Notes: generated from the letters alone by a model not told the origin. A stretch of 33,127 nt of DNA from Chloroflexota bacterium (GCA_030550625.1 JAUQOZ010000134.1:1-33127); one strand, 5' to 3'; positions 6,688 through 16,201 are shown, counted from the first letter of the stretch. Numbers and translations are program-made.

Positions 6688-9600
6688 TTAGCGCGCAATG
6701 TACGGAATCCAGATCCGTGGCACACTGAGCAACACCGGCGCTTCGAGCAACTGATTAGTGATAGCCGTCGAAGCATTGAGAATCTCGACAGTGTTGGTTA
6801 ATCCACCAGTCACTTGCGCCGGATTCACGGTCACCCGGAAGAGCAAGGTGAGCCGTCCGGGCGTATCGCCGCTTTTCGCCGGCACTGTGCGGTTGTTCCA
6901 TGTCAACACCGTGCGCCCGCCTGAGGTCGTGATCGCTGGCGCCGGGCCGCTGATCATGGCGTTATATGTCACCCCTGCCGGCAACACATCACGCAACGAG
7001 ATGGTAAAAGCGTTATCGGTTGGGTTCACGACCTCGATCTGGTAGAGGAAGGTTGGGTTAGGATCACCCGGATTCGTTGGCGGCAGCGAGGTGATATTTG
7101 CCGTCTTGGCGACCGCCGGCCCATCAACACAGATGCGCACAGTTGGATCAACCTCGCCGTCGGTGCGCGGGATGATGCCATCAGGACTCGTCACTTCGGC
7201 ACTCGTGCCCTGATCGCTCCAGACCTGCCCAACCTGCAACCAGATCGCTAACGGCAATTCACTGACATTGCTCGCAGCCGGCTTTGCCGGCACGGTCAGA
7301 TTGCGCCACACCAATTGGGTGGAACCAGCCTGCGCACCGCTAGTAAGCCGGATGATGCTATCAGGAGCCGGCATACCTGTGTCGGGTCGCAGATAGTTCA
7401 ACCCAATCGGCAGCGTCAACGTGACCGTCGTGTTGCGATAAGCGATGGTGTTCGTGTTGAGCATAGTCAAGGTGTAGAGACGTTCTTCCCCTGACACCGC
7501 GCACTCACTAATTCGCTCGATCCGTGGCGTGTAGGTGTGTAGCGGTTGGGTCGTTACTCGTTCCCATGCGACATCGTGCGTCCGGCCATCAATCGTATAA
7601 GTAGTGCAGCGATTGGTGCTACGGCAAGTAGCCGACAACAGGTTATCAGCCGTCGCCCGCGCATAGACATCGGCAGTGCCGATAATATCAGCCGCCGCTG
7701 CCCGGAAGAGAATATCAACTTTGCCATTGGCCGGTATCGAATTCACAGTCCACCGCACTTCAGTACGGCCATCCGGTAGCGCGCGCTGGCCGGCAAAGGC
7801 ATACAACGAGCTATTGACCGTCTCGCTATAGAGATAGCGCGGCGGCAAGATCGCGTAGGCACTCACGCCATTTAAGGCCGCATTCGGATTCAGATTGCGC
7901 ACCGTCACCGTAAAGAGACCACGGTCGCGCAAACCTAACGTCGTGCGTTCAGCCTTGATCTCAAAGTCGAGCCGGTTGCTCCCACAACGATAATCAATGA
8001 CTGCTTCAACAGGCGGACGTGGCGACACCCGTGTATTCCGCCCAGTCGTTGAGTCAAAGAAGTCGTAACCGACCGCATTTTTATACTTATCTGTAACACA
8101 TGGCGGATTGAAGAGTGTGCGCACCCGTACTGTATAACTCTGTCCGGGAGCAATTGTTAGCGTTGGCCATGCCCATGTATTGCCGCTGATATCTGGGGTT
8201 TGCTTGCCTGCCGGCAAATTGGTGAAGACAACACCCTGATATGCCAATTCAGGGATGGCAAAATCCACCAAACCAGCCGTGTAGGTCGTCGTCGTTTCGG
8301 CGTTAGTAATAACGAGGGTGAAGAACAGCTCCTGACCGCCGGGTGGAACTGAGCCAGAAATAATCTGGGTCGTGCCCAAATTGGCGCCGGCAGCGTCGCT
8401 AAAGAACTTACTCACCTGAATATTGGGCGTGATCCGCACACAGGCTCGCGCGATAGCAAAGGAAATTTCTTCACCCGGCTGCCCAGAATCAGGATTAATC
8501 AGGGCATCCTGCATGCGCGTTTGGTCGAGATCATTGCAGTAGGTGCGCGTCTGCAACTGACCGCGTGTGATCACGTTGTAGCGGATGTATTGCGTCTCTC
8601 CCGGCGCAAGCGTGATATTCTGCCAACTCAATGTGATGCGCTCGACCGATCCCACTACTGTCGAGCCCAGTGCCGGTTCAAAAGGCGCCGCACTATCGGG
8701 ATCGCCGCTATCAATCGTAGCGCTGCCCGTTACATAGGTAAAATCGGCTTGATTACCCGCCGGCAAGAGGTCATGCACCTCAATCCCGGTCATCGTGGTC
8801 GAACCGTTATTGGTCAACGAAACGATGTACTGGAAGGGTTGATTATTGCGAGCAATATAGGCGCTGCCGCTCTTTTCAGCTTCAGAGTATTTTTTAACTT
8901 CTAACCGCGGCACGACTTTAAACCCGCCCATATCGCTGCCAGCACACGTCTGTGGCACGCCGGCAGGCATGATTAAGTCGCCTAACGTTGTGCCAGAGCC
9001 GGTGCCATTGCCAACCGTCGAATAGCGCGCCGTCACCTCAAACGAAAAGCTCTGCTCAACCGGCGTGTTAATATTGCCCGCCCCAATATTGAATGTCCAT
9101 ATCAAAATGCCGCCATTGCCGGCGCTTGGCGGCTGTGCGGTGAACGAACCAACATTGCTGGCGCTGCCCGGCACATAACGCACATTCGGCTGCAACTCGA
9201 TCCGAACCTGCACGCCATTGAGCGCTTGCGGCCAATAATTGCGCACTTTGAAGGTAAAGCTGCCGCGTTCGCCGAAGATGATGGTCTGGGGCGGGCCGAA
9301 ATCCACCTCCGCCGGCGCACGAACGTTGTAGGCGATATCGCCAGTTTGTGGCGCAATCGTGTAGCGTTCGCTAGGCGGATTGAGCTTGAACGGCATCTCG
9401 TTACTGGTAACATAGTAGTCCACCTTGCGATTGATCATGCGCTCGCAAGGTAAGACATCGAGCTTGCGGAAGGTGACGAAGATATCAACTGTTTCGCCCC
9501 GTAACATTTGGGGAATCGTCCATACTAGCGCTGGCCGGCCATTGATCGTATCAATCGTTGGCGGGAAATTGGTGCGGTCAGGCCCGCGCACACTACTGAC

Positions 9601-10434
9601 AAATTCGGCGCCAAAGGGCACAATATCGGTCAGTTTGACTTCCGTGGCCGTAATCGCATCCTCGCGATCGACATTGGTGAGGCGCAAGCGGTATTCGCCG
9701 GTTTGCGTAGGAAAGATACGCGGATTCAGCCCGCTGGCAGTGCGCTCTTTTTCAAGCCGGAAAAGCGGCCCTTCTACCAGCGTTGAGGCATTGGCGATCG
9801 CGCGTGCGGTGCTTTCGCTGCCGACAAAGAATTCGGCTGAGGCCGAGGGCCGGCGCGGGTCTTTGCCAAATATCGGATAGACAAATTCCGGCACACGCAA
9901 TGCGATTTGGAAACTGCCGCTTGTACCATTCGCGAGATTGCCATCACCAATGGTATAGGTAAAGCCGCCTACCGCTGTCGTTGAATTGTAATCAGGCGCA
10001 CCGCTGCGTGTGATGGCCGGCCCGCTGACATTGAACGCCACACATGCATTGGCGCCGCTGTCGCGACAGTGTTGCTGAAATTTATCGGGGTTGAGCGTTG
10101 TCGGACGAGCGACGCTCCAGAAGTTCCACGTGATTTTAATGCGGGCATTGCTCAGAGTAGTACCACTATTATTACTATAAGTCACCGTGTAAATGAGATC
10201 TTGCCCGCTGCGAATCCGGGCCGGCGAAGCCAGAATGGTTATGCTAACGCCACTTTGGTTCAGCACGATCGGCGCAGGTGCAGTCGCCGGTCCGGCAGGC
10301 GCTGCGCTGTCACGACTAGCGGTCGCTGGCATTGCAGCAATGTCAGCCTGACGAGCTTGGGCAAGATGCGTGTTAAGAGGAGCGAACAGCAGGGAAAAGA
10401 CCACCACAAACCACAATACATTTTGTTTTGGCAT
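6688..10434 (-). CDS. Large secreted surface protein with repeated DUF11-type beta domains
   Basis: 1,248 residues from the chosen start. A signal peptide (MPKQNVLWFVVVFSLLFAPL, cleaved near residues 25-30) is followed by many DUF11-like Ig-fold domains, recognisable by recurring patterns such as YTVTYSNNSGTTLSNA, EVHDLLPAGNQADFTYVTGSA and ISLRDVLPAGVTYN. Such domains build extracellular stalks or sheaths. I chose ATG 10434 over GTG 10449 because CTAGGAG lies just before the ATG at normal spacing and the GTG start would place the ribosome binding site inside the coding region. The protein ends PRIWIPYIAR, sharing a terminal motif with the proteins at 16436-20167 and 28094-30178. No LPxTG or C-terminal membrane segment is present. 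The promoter is probably at 10503-10511. Confidence 0.9.
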   Translation of the reverse strand: MPKQNVLWFVVVFSLLFAPLNTHLAQARQADIAAMPATASRDSAAPAGPATAPAPIVLNQSGVSITILASPARIRSGQDLIYTVTYSNNSGTTLSNARIKITWNFWSVARPTTLNPDKFQQHCRDSGANACVAFNVSGPAITRSGAPDYNSTTAVGGFTYTIGDGNLANGTSGSFQIALRVPEFVYPIFGKDPRRPSASAEFFVGSESTARAIANASTLVEGPLFRLEKERTASGLNPRIFPTQTGEYRLRLTNVDREDAITATEVKLTDIVPFGAEFVSSVRGPDRTNFPPTIDTINGRPALVWTIPQMLRGETVDIFVTFRKLDVLPCERMINRKVDYYVTSNEMPFKLNPPSERYTIAPQTGDIAYNVRAPAEVDFGPPQTIIFGERGSFTFKVRNYWPQALNGVQVRIELQPNVRYVPGSASNVGSFTAQPPSAGNGGILIWTFNIGAGNINTPVEQSFSFEVTARYSTVGNGTGSGTTLGDLIMPAGVPQTCAGSDMGGFKVVPRLEVKKYSEAEKSGSAYIARNNQPFQYIVSLTNNGSTTMTGIEVHDLLPAGNQADFTYVTGSATIDSGDPDSAAPFEPALGSTVVGSVERITLSWQNITLAPGETQYIRYNVITRGQLQTRTYCNDLDQTRMQDALINPDSGQPGEEISFAIARACVRITPNIQVSKFFSDAAGANLGTTQIISGSVPPGGQELFFTLVITNAETTTTYTAGLVDFAIPELAYQGVVFTNLPAGKQTPDISGNTWAWPTLTIAPGQSYTVRVRTLFNPPCVTDKYKNAVGYDFFDSTTGRNTRVSPRPPVEAVIDYRCGSNRLDFEIKAERTTLGLRDRGLFTVTVRNLNPNAALNGVSAYAILPPRYLYSETVNSSLYAFAGQRALPDGRTEVRWTVNSIPANGKVDILFRAAAADIIGTADVYARATADNLLSATCRSTNRCTTYTIDGRTHDVAWERVTTQPLHTYTPRIERISECAVSGEERLYTLTMLNTNTIAYRNTTVTLTLPIGLNYLRPDTGMPAPDSIIRLTSGAQAGSTQLVWRNLTVPAKPAASNVSELPLAIWLQVGQVWSDQGTSAEVTSPDGIIPRTDGEVDPTVRICVDGPAVAKTANITSLPPTNPGDPNPTFLYQIEVVNPTDNAFTISLRDVLPAGVTYNAMISGPAPAITTSGGRTVLTWNNRTVPAKSGDTPGRLTLLFRVTVNPAQVTGGLTNTVEILNASTAITNQLLEAPVLLSVPRIWIPYIAR

Positions 10435-10502
10435 ACCTACTCCTAGCACGAATTGAATGACGTGAATGCTGCAATGCTCGTTATGGAGAGTCTACCACGT
10501 AC

Positions 10503-10511
10503 ATTGTACCA
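10503..10511 (-). promoter_or_regulatory. Extended -10 promoter of the surface-protein gene
   Basis: The minus strand reads TGG-TACAAT, giving transcription from about 10496, some 62 bp before the chosen ATG. The -35 region is weak (TACCAT at 17 bp). A palindrome lies immediately upstream. Confidence 0.5.
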
Positions 10512-10528
10512 ATTCTGAACCAGCGATG

Positions 10529-10545
10529 GTATCCACTAGTGGTAC
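10529..10545. promoter_or_regulatory. Candidate operator: palindrome CCACTAGTGG
   Basis: A perfect 10-bp palindrome (10533-10542) is flanked by GTA and TAC. Its centre is about 41 bp upstream of the predicted surface-protein transcription start, the usual place for an activator that contacts polymerase at a promoter lacking a -35 box. The binding protein is unknown. Confidence 0.3.
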
Positions 10546-10657
10546 TAGATATAGTTTAGACGTTATGCCAACAGTCACAGCATTTACTGCTTGATTAGCC
10601 GTATCCACCGAGATTTTCGCGCTGATGGCGCCGCACGAAAGCTGACTTGCCAACCTG

Positions 10658-10666
10658 TGCTATGAT
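10658..10666 (+). promoter_or_regulatory. Extended -10 promoter of the AEC permease gene
   Basis: TGC-TATGAT occurs 35 bp upstream of the ATG, with no strong -35 box. Transcription would begin near 10673. Confidence 0.45.
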
Positions 10667-10700
10667 AGTTGACTTGTAAAGTATTGGCGCCGAGGTTGCC

Positions 10701-11636
10701 ATGATTGCGGTTCTGATTGAAGTGCTCTTGCCGATTGCGGTGGTGGCTGCGGCAGGGTTTGCCTTACGCCGGGCCTTGCCGCTCGATCTGGTCACGCTCA
10801 ACCGGTTGATGATTTACGGCCTGAGCCCGGCGCTAATCTTTGTCGCGCTGGTACGAGCCGACTTAAGTGGGCCTGACGCGGGGCGTATGCTCTTTTTTTC
10901 GGTGGGAGTGCTGGCGCTGATGGCGCTGACGGTCTGGCTGTGCGCATTGGTGTTGCGGCTGCGCGGCAAAGAGGTGACGGCGCTGTTGCTGACTAGCATG
11001 TTTATGAATTCGGGCAACTATGGCTTGCCGGCGTCACGGTTTGCCTTTGGCGAGGCTGGCTTTACGTTAGGGGTGTTTTACTTTATCATGCAATCCATCA
11101 TGGCGCAGACACTAGGGGTTGGGGTGGCGGCTGCCGGCGCGGCTGGCGGCGGCAAACAGGCATGGCGGCAGGTGTTTGACCGCCTCACCCACATGCCGCA
11201 GATTTATGCGGTGGCCGGCGCGTTGGCCTTGCGTGGGATCGGGTTTCATCCAGCGGAAGCCACCGGCATTGCCCGCAGCTTGTTTGAAGGGGTGGCGCTG
11301 CTTAGCGAGGCGGCACTGCCGGTGATGCTGCTCATTCTCGGTGTGCAATTGGGGGCCGGCGCGCCGATTGTGCAGCCGGCGATGGTCGCGTTTGCCACTG
11401 CGATCCGGCTGATTGTGTCGCCTATCCTCGCCTTTGGTCTCGCCCGTTTGCTCGGCATGGACGGCATTGCGCTGGGGGTGGGGGTGATGATGGCCGGGAT
11501 GCCGACGGCGGTGAATACGACTATTCTGGCGATTGAGTTTGATACCCGCCCGCAGTTGGTGGTGAGTACGGTGGTGGTGTCGTCGTTTGCAAGTTTGGTG
11601 ACGTTGAGTGTGTTGTTGAGTTTGGTGCGGTCATAG
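10701..11636 (+). CDS. AEC-family (auxin efflux carrier-type) permease
   Basis: 311 residues, mostly hydrophobic, with about ten membrane segments arranged as two five-helix halves. The central region contains NSGNYGLP (residues about 98-105), a conserved AEC-family block, and the C-terminal half contains MPTAVNTTILA, its counterpart. Bacterial AEC proteins are inner-membrane carriers, some for malate or other organic acids, but the substrate cannot be read here. GAGG lies five bases before the ATG. It is transcribed alone, divergently from the surface-protein gene, and is followed by a 38-bp tandem repeat. Confidence 0.9.
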   Translation: MIAVLIEVLLPIAVVAAAGFALRRALPLDLVTLNRLMIYGLSPALIFVALVRADLSGPDAGRMLFFSVGVLALMALTVWLCALVLRLRGKEVTALLLTSMFMNSGNYGLPASRFAFGEAGFTLGVFYFIMQSIMAQTLGVGVAAAGAAGGGKQAWRQVFDRLTHMPQIYAVAGALALRGIGFHPAEATGIARSLFEGVALLSEAALPVMLLILGVQLGAGAPIVQPAMVAFATAIRLIVSPILAFGLARLLGMDGIALGVGVMMAGMPTAVNTTILAIEFDTRPQLVVSTVVVSSFASLVTLSVLLSLVRS

Positions 11637-11646
11637 CAGGGGCGCA

Positions 11647-11767
11647 GCGCGCTCCGCCCGTACCGCTGCAAGAGGGGCAGAACGGCGCGCTCCGCCCGTA
11701 CCGCTGCAAGAGGGGCAGAACGGCGCGCTCCGCCCGTACCGCTGCAAGAGGGGCAAAACGGCGCGCT
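11647..11767. repeat. 38-bp tandem repeat, three full copies plus a partial
   Basis: Units begin at 11647, 11685 and 11723, each starting GCGCGCTCCGCCCGTACCGC; the partial fourth copy (GCGCGCT) starts at 11761. The first two units are identical, and the third has one change (GGCAAAACG for GGCAGAACG). The array fills the gap between the AEC permease stop codon and the amidohydrolase start. Confidence 0.93.
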
Positions 11768-11786
11768 GATTGGACGACGTCATCTT

Positions 11787-13397
11787 ATGCCGCTAACTGA
11801 TCTGCTGCTGCGTAATGTTGTCTTGGCCGGGCAAGCCGGGCGGTATGCGATTGCCATCAGCGGCGAGCGCATCGTTTGGGTTGGCCCCGACCGCGATGCA
11901 CCGTCGTGGTCATCGGCGGCGACGCGCGTGATCGATGGCGGCGGGATGCTGACCTTGCCCGGCTTGACCGACTGCCATTTCCACCTGCACAATGGCGCGC
12001 GCGCGTTAGGGGTGCTGCGCCTCGAAGATGCGCAGAGCGTTGCCGATCTGCAAGCCCGGCTAGCCGCTTACGCCGCCGCCCACCCCCATCTGCCGTGGCT
12101 GATCGGGCGCGGCTGGCGCTACCGGCTGTTCACCAACGGCCAAGCGCCTGACCGGCGCTTGCTTGACGCGGTTGTGCCTGACCGGCCAGTCTTGTTGACT
12201 GCGTTCGATGGCCATACAGCGTGGGCGAATACTGCGGCCTTGCAGATCGCTGGCATCTTGGGCGGGGCGGAAACCGGTAATCCATTTAGCATCGTGGTGA
12301 TGGGCGCAGACGGGTTGGCGAGCGGCGAGTTGCGCGAAGCGCCGGCGATGGATCTGGTGCGGCGTTGCATCCCGCCGCCAACCGAAGCCGAGCTGCGTGA
12401 TTTGCTGCGCCGCGCGCTGCGCGAGCTGGCCGGGCTAGGGTTGACCGGCATCCACAATATGGATGGCGATGAAGCGCAGCGCAACCGCTACCGTGAGCTG
12501 GCGGCTGCGGGTGAGTTGACCTTACGCATCCGCTTGCCCCTCTCGGTAACACCGGGGACTGATCCGGCCCAGATCGCAGCGTGGGCCGCCGATGCCCGCC
12601 ATCATCCGCATTCCTTCGTGCAGACCGATGCGGTCAAGCTGTTTGTCGATGGCGTGGTCGAGGCCAAGACGGCGCTCATGTTGGCGCCTTATGCCGATGG
12701 CAGCGGCGAGTGCGGGGTGGCCAATTACGATCCGGTAGAGTTTGTAGAACTGATCACCTGCGCCGACGCTGCCGGTCTGCAAGTCTGCGTGCATGCGATC
12801 GGCGATGGCGGCGTGCGCCAGACCCTCGACGCCTTTGCCGCAGCGCAACAGGCCAATGGCTGGCGCGACGCCCGCCACCGAGTCGAACATGCCGAGATCG
12901 TTGATCCGGCAGATCTGCCCCGTTTTGCCGCGCTAGGAGCGATTGCCTCGGTGCAGCCAGTGCATGTTGATTTCGGGATGGATCAACAGAACCCGTGGTG
13001 GCGGCTGGTAGGGTCGCAACGCCACCGCTACGGCTTCCCGTGGCGCGATTTGCTGCGGGCCGGCGCGCCGATGGCGCTCGGCAGCGATTGGCCGGTGGCC
13101 GATCCCAATCCGTTGCGCGGGATGCAAGTAGCTTGCACGCGGGGCAAGCTCGATCTCAGCCCGTTGGAAAGCGATTTTCCCGATCAGCGGCTGACGGTAG
13201 CTGAAGCATTGGCTGGCTATACCACATGGGCCGCCTACGCCGGCTTCCGCGAGCGCGAATTGGGCCGGCTAGAGGCCGGTTATCTGGCTGACCTGATCGT
13301 GCTCGACCGTGACATCACCATTGGCCCGCCTGACCAGATTGCAGCGGCACAGGTAATGTTAACGATCGTGGACGGGCAGGTGGTGTTTGAGCGGTAA
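11787..13397 (+). CDS. YtcJ-type metal-dependent amidohydrolase (amidohydrolase family 3)
   Basis: 536 residues, cytoplasmic. After an N-terminal beta sandwich, LPGLTDCHFHLH places the metal-binding HxH at His64/His66. Further family motifs follow in order: VKLFVDGVVEAKTA, VCVHAIGDGG (metal-ligand His), RHRVEHAEIV and LGSDWPV (catalytic Asp). The C-terminus (GYLADLIVLDRDI) completes the sandwich. Relatives hydrolyse amides, formamides or imines, and the substrate is not predictable from sequence. There is no good ribosome binding site before the ATG. The 38-bp repeat lies directly upstream. The stop codon is only two bases from the stop of the convergent RCK gene. Confidence 0.9.
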   Translation: MPLTDLLLRNVVLAGQAGRYAIAISGERIVWVGPDRDAPSWSSAATRVIDGGGMLTLPGLTDCHFHLHNGARALGVLRLEDAQSVADLQARLAAYAAAHPHLPWLIGRGWRYRLFTNGQAPDRRLLDAVVPDRPVLLTAFDGHTAWANTAALQIAGILGGAETGNPFSIVVMGADGLASGELREAPAMDLVRRCIPPPTEAELRDLLRRALRELAGLGLTGIHNMDGDEAQRNRYRELAAAGELTLRIRLPLSVTPGTDPAQIAAWAADARHHPHSFVQTDAVKLFVDGVVEAKTALMLAPYADGSGECGVANYDPVEFVELITCADAAGLQVCVHAIGDGGVRQTLDAFAAAQQANGWRDARHRVEHAEIVDPADLPRFAALGAIASVQPVHVDFGMDQQNPWWRLVGSQRHRYGFPWRDLLRAGAPMALGSDWPVADPNPLRGMQVACTRGKLDLSPLESDFPDQRLTVAEALAGYTTWAAYAGFRERELGRLEAGYLADLIVLDRDITIGPPDQIAAAQVMLTIVDGQVVFER

Positions 13398-13399
13398 TC

Positions 13400-15097
13400 C
13401 TACGTCAAATACGTCAACACCTCTACCTCATCCCCGCTCTCAATGACCAGATTATCGGGCGGCAACCACTGAAACTCGCCGCCGCGGCGCAGACTTAACG
13501 GCAACTGGCCGGCAGCGCGCAGTTCAGCGACCGTCTTGCCGGCGCGCCGGTCAGTCACGATCTGGCGGCGCACAACCAGCAATTGATCGCCAATGTCGAA
13601 GGCCGCTTCGACATCAGACACGAGCGCCGCCGCCACCAGACTCGGCGCGGCCAGCGCCGAGGTGCTAAAAGCGGTGCGAATGCCGAACAGGTCAGCCAGC
13701 CGGTCGGCCAGCACATCGCTAAAGACGCGCAGCACCAAATGCACATCAGGGTACATGCTGCGCACGGCCAGCCCGATCTGCAAATTGAGCAAGTCGTCGC
13801 TGTAGAGAGCAGCGAGCGACATGGCCTGCTCGATGCCAGCTTCCCGCAGCAACTCTGGGTCACGGGCATCGCCGCGCAGCACGCGCACCCCTTGCGCGGT
13901 TAAGGCCTCGATATAGCGTTGCGGCGTTTCAACCGTACAAATGACGGTCAGTGGCGGGCGGGGGTTACGCCGGTTGAGCAGGCGCACCACCTGCGTGCCC
14001 ACTTTCCCCAAACCACAGACGATCAAACCGCCGTCACTCCGCGCGGAACGCGGACGGTTAGCCCATTGCGCCGCTTCCAGCGCCGGCAGCGGGCCGACCA
14101 ATGCGATCTCTTCGCTGGGCAAGATGGGGAGATTGGCATTGGGGCCGGGCAAGCGGCGCACCCCGAAGCGGGTTTCGACCTCGGCAACTGGCCCGATCAG
14201 CGGGCTGCCATCGCTGACGGTAATATAGGCTACCCCCAGCAAGCCGGCAGGCAGATCGAGCACGTAGCGCACATTGGAGTTAAGTAAAGCAGCGGCAAAG
14301 GTTGGCGCGGCGAGGGCTGCCGGGCTAAAGGCCGAATTACGGCCAAAGGTGCGCTCAATGCGCGCATCGAGGGCGCGGCTAAAGATACGCTGCACGGTCG
14401 GCAATTCGGGGCGGATGCGGCGCGCGGCCAGCGCAATCTCCAAATTCTTCAGATCATCATCAATGGTGGCGATCAAGCCCTGCGCCCGCTTGAGACCGGC
14501 CCGCGCCAGCACCGCTGGGTCACGGGCATCGCCGCGCACCACCGGCACCCCTAAACCGGTCAACGTCGGGATAAACTCGCAGTTCGGATCGAGCTCGATG
14601 GCCACCACCTCGCGCCGGCAATCGAGCAATTGCAGCACTGCGCGGTAGCCAACCCGCCCCAACCCGCAGACGATCATGTGACCGCGGTAGGTAGCCGCCA
14701 ACGACTCTTGCCAGCGATCAGGCCGCGCTCGTTTGTCAACCAGCAGCCGGCCCACATCAACGGCGCTTTGCAGCAAAAAGAAGAGACCGAGCAGCGGAGT
14801 AAGAAAAAAGAGCGCGCGCCCAATCAGTTCATCAGGCAAGTCGAGATCGGTCTGAAAGATGAGCAGTTTGAGCGTCTCGAAGAGGGCAAAAGCAGTATCA
14901 GGTTCGTAGTCGAGACGTTCTGGCAAATAAAACCAACGCAAGTAGAGGGTACAGCTCGCCAAAACCAACAGCAGTGCGGTGATTGGGAACCATGCCTCAC
15001 GCACGATGCGCAGATCGTCGATAATATTGGCAAGAATCAACCGCCAGAGCGCAAACCGGCGCCGGCGCAGGCGGGTGAGGCGAATGTCTTGAGCCAT
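13400..15097 (-). CDS. Membrane protein with two RCK (TrkA-N/TrkA-C) modules, probable ion channel or ion-flux regulator
   Basis: 565 residues. An Arg-rich N-terminus is followed by two hydrophobic segments (about 37-57 and 92-116). Two Rossmann-type TrkA-N domains follow, with GLGRVG at 145-150 and GLGKVG at 362-367; both carry a later acidic position typical of NAD binding (VVAIELD in the first copy). Matching blocks FSPAALAAP and FSTSALAAP show that the two halves arose by duplication. RCK modules gate K+ channels or transporters by binding nucleotide. No TVGYG selectivity filter is visible between the two membrane segments, so a classical K+ channel is not supported. A CASTOR/POLLUX-like arrangement is possible. 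The gene is converging with the amidohydrolase gene and lies 81 bp downstream of trpD. Confidence 0.85.
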   Translation of the reverse strand: MAQDIRLTRLRRRRFALWRLILANIIDDLRIVREAWFPITALLLVLASCTLYLRWFYLPERLDYEPDTAFALFETLKLLIFQTDLDLPDELIGRALFFLTPLLGLFFLLQSAVDVGRLLVDKRARPDRWQESLAATYRGHMIVCGLGRVGYRAVLQLLDCRREVVAIELDPNCEFIPTLTGLGVPVVRGDARDPAVLARAGLKRAQGLIATIDDDLKNLEIALAARRIRPELPTVQRIFSRALDARIERTFGRNSAFSPAALAAPTFAAALLNSNVRYVLDLPAGLLGVAYITVSDGSPLIGPVAEVETRFGVRRLPGPNANLPILPSEEIALVGPLPALEAAQWANRPRSARSDGGLIVCGLGKVGTQVVRLLNRRNPRPPLTVICTVETPQRYIEALTAQGVRVLRGDARDPELLREAGIEQAMSLAALYSDDLLNLQIGLAVRSMYPDVHLVLRVFSDVLADRLADLFGIRTAFSTSALAAPSLVAAALVSDVEAAFDIGDQLLVVRRQIVTDRRAGKTVAELRAAGQLPLSLRRGGEFQWLPPDNLVIESGDEVEVLTYLT

Positions 15098-15117
15098 AGC
15101 AATGGTTGTCTCTGCTC

Positions 15118-15146
15118 AAACACGAAGGCGCAAAGACGCGAGCGCC
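15118..15146. repeat. Short CGCAAAGACGCGA-type intergenic repeat
   Basis: The stretch around GGCGCAAAGACGCGAG in the gap between trpD and the RCK gene matches the repeat family found in greater number at 25048-25239. Confidence 0.5.
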
Positions 15147-15178
15147 ACCCGTTGCGCCGTTGTGTGGCACATCATCAG

Positions 15179-16201
15179 TTACACCTCGCCGCGACTGACT
15201 GCGATCATGCGGTTGAGCCGTTCGAGCGCCCGCCCGCTATCGATGCTGGCCCGCGCCATCTTGACACCGGTGGCTAGATCGGGCGCGAGGTCGCCGGCCA
15301 CCAGCGCTGCGGCGGCATTGAACAACACCACATCGCGGCGCGGCCCCTGCTCTTCACCGCTGAGGATGGAACGCACAATCGCCACGTTGTAGGCGACATC
15401 ACCGCCGCGCAACGCTTCACGCGGCGCGCGCGCCAAGCCGACATCTTCCGGCGCGACCATCATCTGGCGCGGCGTGTGCCCGGCCCGCACCTCGAAGATC
15501 AGGTTGGGGCCGGAAAGGGTTAACTCATCAACGCCGCCATCGCCATGCACCACCAGCGCGTGAACTGTTTCGAGCCGGCTGAGGGCGTTAGCCAGCTTTT
15601 CGGCCAGCGCCGCGCTCGCCACCCCCAACACTTGATAGCGGGCGCGGGCCGGGTTGGTCAGCGGGCCGAGAATGTTAAACACGGTGCGAATGCCGATCTC
15701 ACGCCGCACCGGCCCGGCAAAGCGCATCGCCGGATGGAACTTGGGCGCAAACATAAAACCGATGCCAGCATCGCGCAAGCAACGCGCCACCCCTTCAGCG
15801 TCCAGCTCGATCTGCACCCCCAGCCCCTCCAGCACATCAGCGCTGCCGCACACGCTCGACATCGCCCGATTGCCGTGCTTGGCCACCGTCAACCCAGCGC
15901 CAGCCGCGACAAACGCCGCGGTGGTGCTGATATTAAACGTATGCGCACCATCGCCGCCGGTGCCGCACGTGTCGATCACCGGCCCGTCAAAGTAGACGTG
16001 AGTCGCCTTCTCGCGCATCACCGCCGCCATGCCGGCAATCTCGGCATCAGTCTCGCCCTTGATATGCAACGCAGTCAGGAACGCGCCGATCTGAGCCGGC
16101 GTCGCTGTGCCGCTCATAATCTCTTCCATCACGCTGGCCGCTTCGGCTTGGGTCAGATCGCGCCGCGCAACCACCGCGGCAATCGCCTCGCGAATGTTCA
16201 T
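15179..16201 (-). CDS. trpD: Anthranilate phosphoribosyltransferase
   Basis: 340 residues, normal for the family. TrpD transfers the phosphoribosyl group of PRPP to anthranilate, the second step of tryptophan synthesis. DTCGTGGDGAHTFNIST (about residues 77-93) is the PRPP-binding glycine-rich loop, KHGNRAMSSVCGSADVLE is the second signature, and FNILGPLTNPA the third. The N-terminal helical domain (QAEAASVMEEIMSG) is intact. GAGGAG lies six bases before the ATG. No other trp gene is adjacent, so it is not in a complete trp operon here. A near-consensus promoter (16292-16320) lies upstream, with a leader of about 80 bases holding two related hairpins. Confidence 0.97.
   Translation of the reverse strand: MNIREAIAAVVARRDLTQAEAASVMEEIMSGTATPAQIGAFLTALHIKGETDAEIAGMAAVMREKATHVYFDGPVIDTCGTGGDGAHTFNISTTAAFVAAGAGLTVAKHGNRAMSSVCGSADVLEGLGVQIELDAEGVARCLRDAGIGFMFAPKFHPAMRFAGPVRREIGIRTVFNILGPLTNPARARYQVLGVASAALAEKLANALSRLETVHALVVHGDGGVDELTLSGPNLIFEVRAGHTPRQMMVAPEDVGLARAPREALRGGDVAYNVAIVRSILSGEEQGPRRDVVLFNAAAALVAGDLAPDLATGVKMARASIDSGRALERLNRMIAVSRGEV

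Noticed and set aside
11647-11767. 38-bp repeats as a CRISPR array
   Set aside because: The units are directly adjacent with no unique spacers, and no cas gene is present.
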